This document shows, one piece after another, positions 61,367 through 64,000 of a DNA stretch of 64,000 nucleotides; the stretch's first letter is position 1, and the number at the start of each line of letters is the position of its first letter. The translations under genes were made by a program, and so were the position numbers. The stretch covers positions 308,970 through 372,969 of the forward strand of contig NZ_LPNO01000013.1 of the NCBI RefSeq assembly GCF_001952855.1, in the 5' to 3' direction. The notes beneath the pieces were generated by a model that did no database searches, was not told the origin of the DNA, and saw only the letters and a list, made by a program, of their open reading frames with translations. The DNA comes from Pseudomonas sp. ATCC PTA-122608 (GTDB lineage Bacteria; Pseudomonadota; Gammaproteobacteria; Pseudomonadales; Pseudomonadaceae).

Positions 61367-62879
61367 GCGCGCATTCTTCCATTTTCTTCGTATTGCTTCC
61401 ATCCAGCGCATCCTGGCGCCGTAAAAACACCAAGACCACCAAGGCCGTGACCAGCGTGAAACCGGCCAGTAGTTGGAGCAATGTGTTGAACCCGGCCGTG
61501 TAGGCCGCGCGCAATTGCGCCAGCGGAATCGTCGTGCCGGCCTGCAGGACATCGCCCATCACCAGCGCTTGGGCAATCACCGAAACATCCGCCGCTGCGC
61601 TCCCGCGCAAGTGGTGCGCAACCAATGCGCCCAATACCGCCATCGTGATCGCCAGCGCCACGCCTTCACTGGCCACGCGGGTGGTATTGAAAATCCCGGC
61701 CGCCATTCCCGCGCGCTCCTTGGGTACCACGCTGATCGCCAAGCCATCCATCAAGCCCCACGGCAGCCCGGTGCCGATCCCGATGACCAGCATCGCAGCG
61801 ACAGTCTGCCCAGGCTGGTCGGCCAGGCTTAATCCCCACAGGCCCGCCGCTGCGATCAGCAAGCCAATGGCACACAACACGCCTGCCGAGAGCCAGCGCG
61901 TCAGCGCTGCGGCGATCATCGGCACCATCAGCATCGGTGCCGACAACGCGAGCATCATCAAACCCGCGTCCAGCGCGCTGGCGCCTTCCACGCCGATAAA
62001 CCGCAGGGGTAGCAACACGATCAGCACGATGTAGCAGTAACAGGTGCCGATCGGCAGGAGCTGCACGCCAATAAAACGCGGGAAGCGAAACAAACGCAGA
62101 TCCAGCATCGGTTGGTTGGAGCGATTTTCGACGAGGATAAACACCAGCAAAAACACTGCCGCCGCTATCAGCAGAGATTCAACCAGCAGCGATGACCAGC
62201 CGTGCTCCGGGGCAAGGATCACCGCCGTGGTCAGGGCCACCAGCATCGCGGAAAACGTCAGTACGCCTGATGTGTCCAGCCGCAGCGCTTGCGGGTCGCG
62301 GCTTTCGCGCATTTTGGGCGCGGCAAACAGCAGCGAAATACCGGCCAATAGCGCGGTGCCGAGAAAAATCGAGCGCCAGCCCCAGTGCTCGATCAGCACC
62401 CCCGACAGCAATGGCCCAAACGCCAAGCCTGCACCAAACGTAGTGCCCAGCAAACTGAAGGCGCGGGTACGTGCATGGCCGTCAAACTCCTGTGCCAGCG
62501 CCGCACAGCCACTGGCCAGTGCCGTGGCTGCCGCGACGCCCTGCACACCACGCAACACATCCAGCCAGAAAATTCCCGGTGCCACTGCCAGCAACAAGGA
62601 GACCACGGTAAACAGCGCCATGCCCCACAAAAAAAGACGCTTTCTCCCATACAGGTCGGCGAGGGTGCCGGCGGCCATCAACAGGCTGCCGAAACTCAGC
62701 ATGAACGCGTTGGTGATCCACGCCAGTTGGCTGGGCTGGGCGGCAAATGCCTGGCCGATAAAAGGCGTGGCGACGGCGCCACCGGTAAAGCTCATGGGCA
62801 ATACCAGGGCAGCCAGGCAAATTGCGGCCAGGATGGAGTATCGGCCATGGGCGGGCAACGATTCGGTTGTAGTGTTCAT
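61341..62879 (-). CDS. MFS drug transporter, 14-TM (DHA2/SmvA-like)
   Basis: The 512-residue protein has 14 predicted helices, DHA2 type. Motif A is in GTLADLYGRKRLFLWGMALF, and LRGVQGVAAATALASG, SLLGTTFGAGLAFGPLLSG and GWRSIFLG follow. The final helix leads into a polar tail, DALDGSNTKKMEECAHDYSK. That tail overlaps the start of the APH-like gene. A LysR gene is divergent. Confidence 0.9.
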   Translation of the reverse strand: MNTTTESLPAHGRYSILAAICLAALVLPMSFTGGAVATPFIGQAFAAQPSQLAWITNAFMLSFGSLLMAAGTLADLYGRKRLFLWGMALFTVVSLLLAVAPGIFWLDVLRGVQGVAAATALASGCAALAQEFDGHARTRAFSLLGTTFGAGLAFGPLLSGVLIEHWGWRSIFLGTALLAGISLLFAAPKMRESRDPQALRLDTSGVLTFSAMLVALTTAVILAPEHGWSSLLVESLLIAAAVFLLVFILVENRSNQPMLDLRLFRFPRFIGVQLLPIGTCYCYIVLIVLLPLRFIGVEGASALDAGLMMLALSAPMLMVPMIAAALTRWLSAGVLCAIGLLIAAAGLWGLSLADQPGQTVAAMLVIGIGTGLPWGLMDGLAISVVPKERAGMAAGIFNTTRVASEGVALAITMAVLGALVAHHLRGSAAADVSVIAQALVMGDVLQAGTTIPLAQLRAAYTAGFNTLLQLLAGFTLVTALVVLVFLRRQDALDGSNTKKMEECAHDYSKKMA

Positions 62880-62984
62880 AGGGATATTCCCGCGATTCTG
62901 AAGGTTAAAAGACTCTAATCAGGATGCAATCACGGATAAACGGGCTTACATTCCGTTCATAACGGACGTTATGGATGCAATGAC

Positions 62985-63908
62985 ATGACCGATAACCTGA
63001 GCGGCGTGATCGCCTTCGTCAAAACGGCAGAGGCCCTGAGCTTCACCGGTGCGGCCCGGGCAATGGGGATTTCCGCGTCGGCGGTGGGCAAGAATGTCGC
63101 CAAGCTTGAGGCGTCACTTAATGTTCGGCTGTTGCACCGCAGCACGCGCAAGGTCAGCCTCACCGCCGAAGGCCTGCTGTTCTACGAACGGTGTCGGAAA
63201 ATTCTCGATGATTTGCAAGACGCCCGCGCCATGCTTTCCCATGCGATGCAGGCGCCCCGGGGCAAGCTGCGGGTCAGCCTGCCCACCATCGGCTATCGCT
63301 TCCTCTTTCCCCACATGATGGCGTTCCGCAAAGCCTACCCGGAGATCGAGCTGGAGCTGGATTTCAACGACCACCTGGTGGACGTGATCGAAGAGGGCTT
63401 CGACGTGGTCATCCGCAGCGGCGGCCTGGCAGACTCGACCCTGATGGCCCGCAAACTGGGACCGTTCAGGTTTGTGCTGTGTGCATCACCCGATTACCTT
63501 CGGGCCAACGGTCGGCCGGAGTCCTTGAGCGATTTGGAGCATCATCCGTGTTTGCGTTACCGCTTCGCCACCACTGGAAAAATCATGGACTGGACCTTAT
63601 CCGCCAACCCGGCCATTACCCAGTTGCGCCTGCCCACCGCCCTGACCTTGAACAACATGGAAGCCATGCTCCGGGCCGCGATGGACGGCCATGGGATTGC
63701 CTACGTGCCAGACTTCCTGGCCCGCGAAGCACTCGCCCAGGGCCAGCTTGAAATCGTGCTCGACGGCGATTCCGACGATCAGGGGCAGTTCTGGGCGCTG
63801 TGGCCGTCCAGCCGGCATCTCTCGCCGAAGATCCGCGTGTTTGTCGACTTCGCCGCCGCGCACCTGTTCACAAGCCCACCAGTCGGTAGCCCACCTGCAA
63901 CTCGGTAA
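62985..63908 (+). CDS. LysR-family regulator, divergent from the MFS-APH operon
   Basis: The 307-residue regulator has a winged helix (FVKTAEALSFTGAARAMGIS; SAVGKNVAKLEASLNVRLLH) and an effector domain (VIEEGFDVVIRSGGLADSTL). It belongs to the CrgA/DmlR-like group. Probably it controls the divergent pump operon; the 105-bp spacer has an imperfect dyad (TTCATAACGGACGTTATGGA near 62953-62972) that could be its site. Its 3' end overlaps the convergent kdpE tail by 41 bp. Confidence 0.9.
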   Translation: MTDNLSGVIAFVKTAEALSFTGAARAMGISASAVGKNVAKLEASLNVRLLHRSTRKVSLTAEGLLFYERCRKILDDLQDARAMLSHAMQAPRGKLRVSLPTIGYRFLFPHMMAFRKAYPEIELELDFNDHLVDVIEEGFDVVIRSGGLADSTLMARKLGPFRFVLCASPDYLRANGRPESLSDLEHHPCLRYRFATTGKIMDWTLSANPAITQLRLPTALTLNNMEAMLRAAMDGHGIAYVPDFLAREALAQGQLEIVLDGDSDDQGQFWALWPSSRHLSPKIRVFVDFAAAHLFTSPPVGSPPATR

Positions 63909-64000
63909 TGAAGTACTGCGGCTGGGCTGGGTCGGCCTCCAGCTTCTGCCGCAGATGCGCCATATGCACCCGCAGATAGTGGGCGCGGTCCACGTAATCC
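63868..64000 (-). CDS. kdpE: C-terminal fragment of KdpE-type response regulator
   Basis: The last 43 codons of a winged-helix response regulator enter from the right edge: YLRVHMAHLRQKLEADPAQP, then QYFITELQVGYRLVGL and TGA. HMAHLRQKLE plus FITELQVGYR is the KdpE pattern (potassium-transport regulator). The receiver domain is outside the window. Confidence 0.75.
   Translation of the reverse strand, partial: DYVDRAHYLRVHMAHLRQKLEADPAQPQYFITELQVGYRLVGL

Overview
The window looks like chromosomal DNA of a Pseudomonas of the P. fluorescens group. The evidence is high GC with strong C/G third-codon bias, several blocks in the gene order I recall from P. aeruginosa (fabB-fabA-hybrid kinase through gpsA to the PA1617-PA1623 enzymes, and fadE-transglutaminase-GST-ABC2 around PA2811-PA2816), and abundant GCGAGCAAGC-type REP sequences. 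I see no prophage, insertion sequence, CRISPR array or rRNA.

Layout. 1-2.7 kb: tail of a DUF3859 protein, a chemoreceptor, and the first of three ~0.8-kb giant palindromes. 2.8-9.8 kb (minus): fabAB for unsaturated fatty acids, then a tight unit of TonB-dependent receptor, periplasmic binding protein and hybrid histidine kinase. 9.9-18.7 kb (plus): gpsA, DUF4389, sixA, the second giant palindrome, acyl-CoA synthetase, thioesterase, two alpha/beta hydrolases, DUF4892 protein and an AI-2E-type permease. 18.7-29 kb: two-component pair, pyrF, oxidoreductase, SDR, MocR regulator, HBM-type chemoreceptor, hydrolase and a membrane-anchored coiled-coil protein. 29.4-29.9 kb: tandemly duplicated tRNA-Glu/tRNA-Gly. 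29.9-36.3 kb (minus): two lipoproteins, a PLD-family protein and a self-contained exbD-tonB-receptor-exbB operon. 36.5-41 kb: acetyltransferase, PhoD phosphatase, AlaX editing protein, LysR regulator and a small conserved protein. 41-46.9 kb: fadE, transglutaminase-like protein, GST and an ABC-2 exporter, followed by the third giant palindrome. 47.7-55.6 kb: TetR/MFS pair, cupin, TDT exporter, LplT-PlsC fusion, guanidine-II riboswitch with sugE/gdx, BASS transporter and rdgC. 55.8-60.6 kb: an iron-starvation cassette (FecI-FecR-siderophore receptor) bracketed by two near-identical tRNA-Val/tRNA-Asp operons. 60.6-64 kb: APH-like kinase and 14-TM MFS pump with a divergent LysR regulator, then the tail of kdpE.

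Themes. Three separate TonB-dependent receptors each sit in a different regulatory setting: with a hybrid kinase, with their own energising complex, and with a sigma/anti-sigma pair. Lipid metabolism recurs (fabAB, gpsA, acyl-CoA synthetase, thioesterase, fadE, LplT-PlsC). The intergenic DNA is dominated by a repeat family at two scales: ~100-bp REP pairs, and ~780-bp composite palindromes built around the same core. On both sides of the large palindromes the strand running toward the element is G/T-rich, including in codon third positions.
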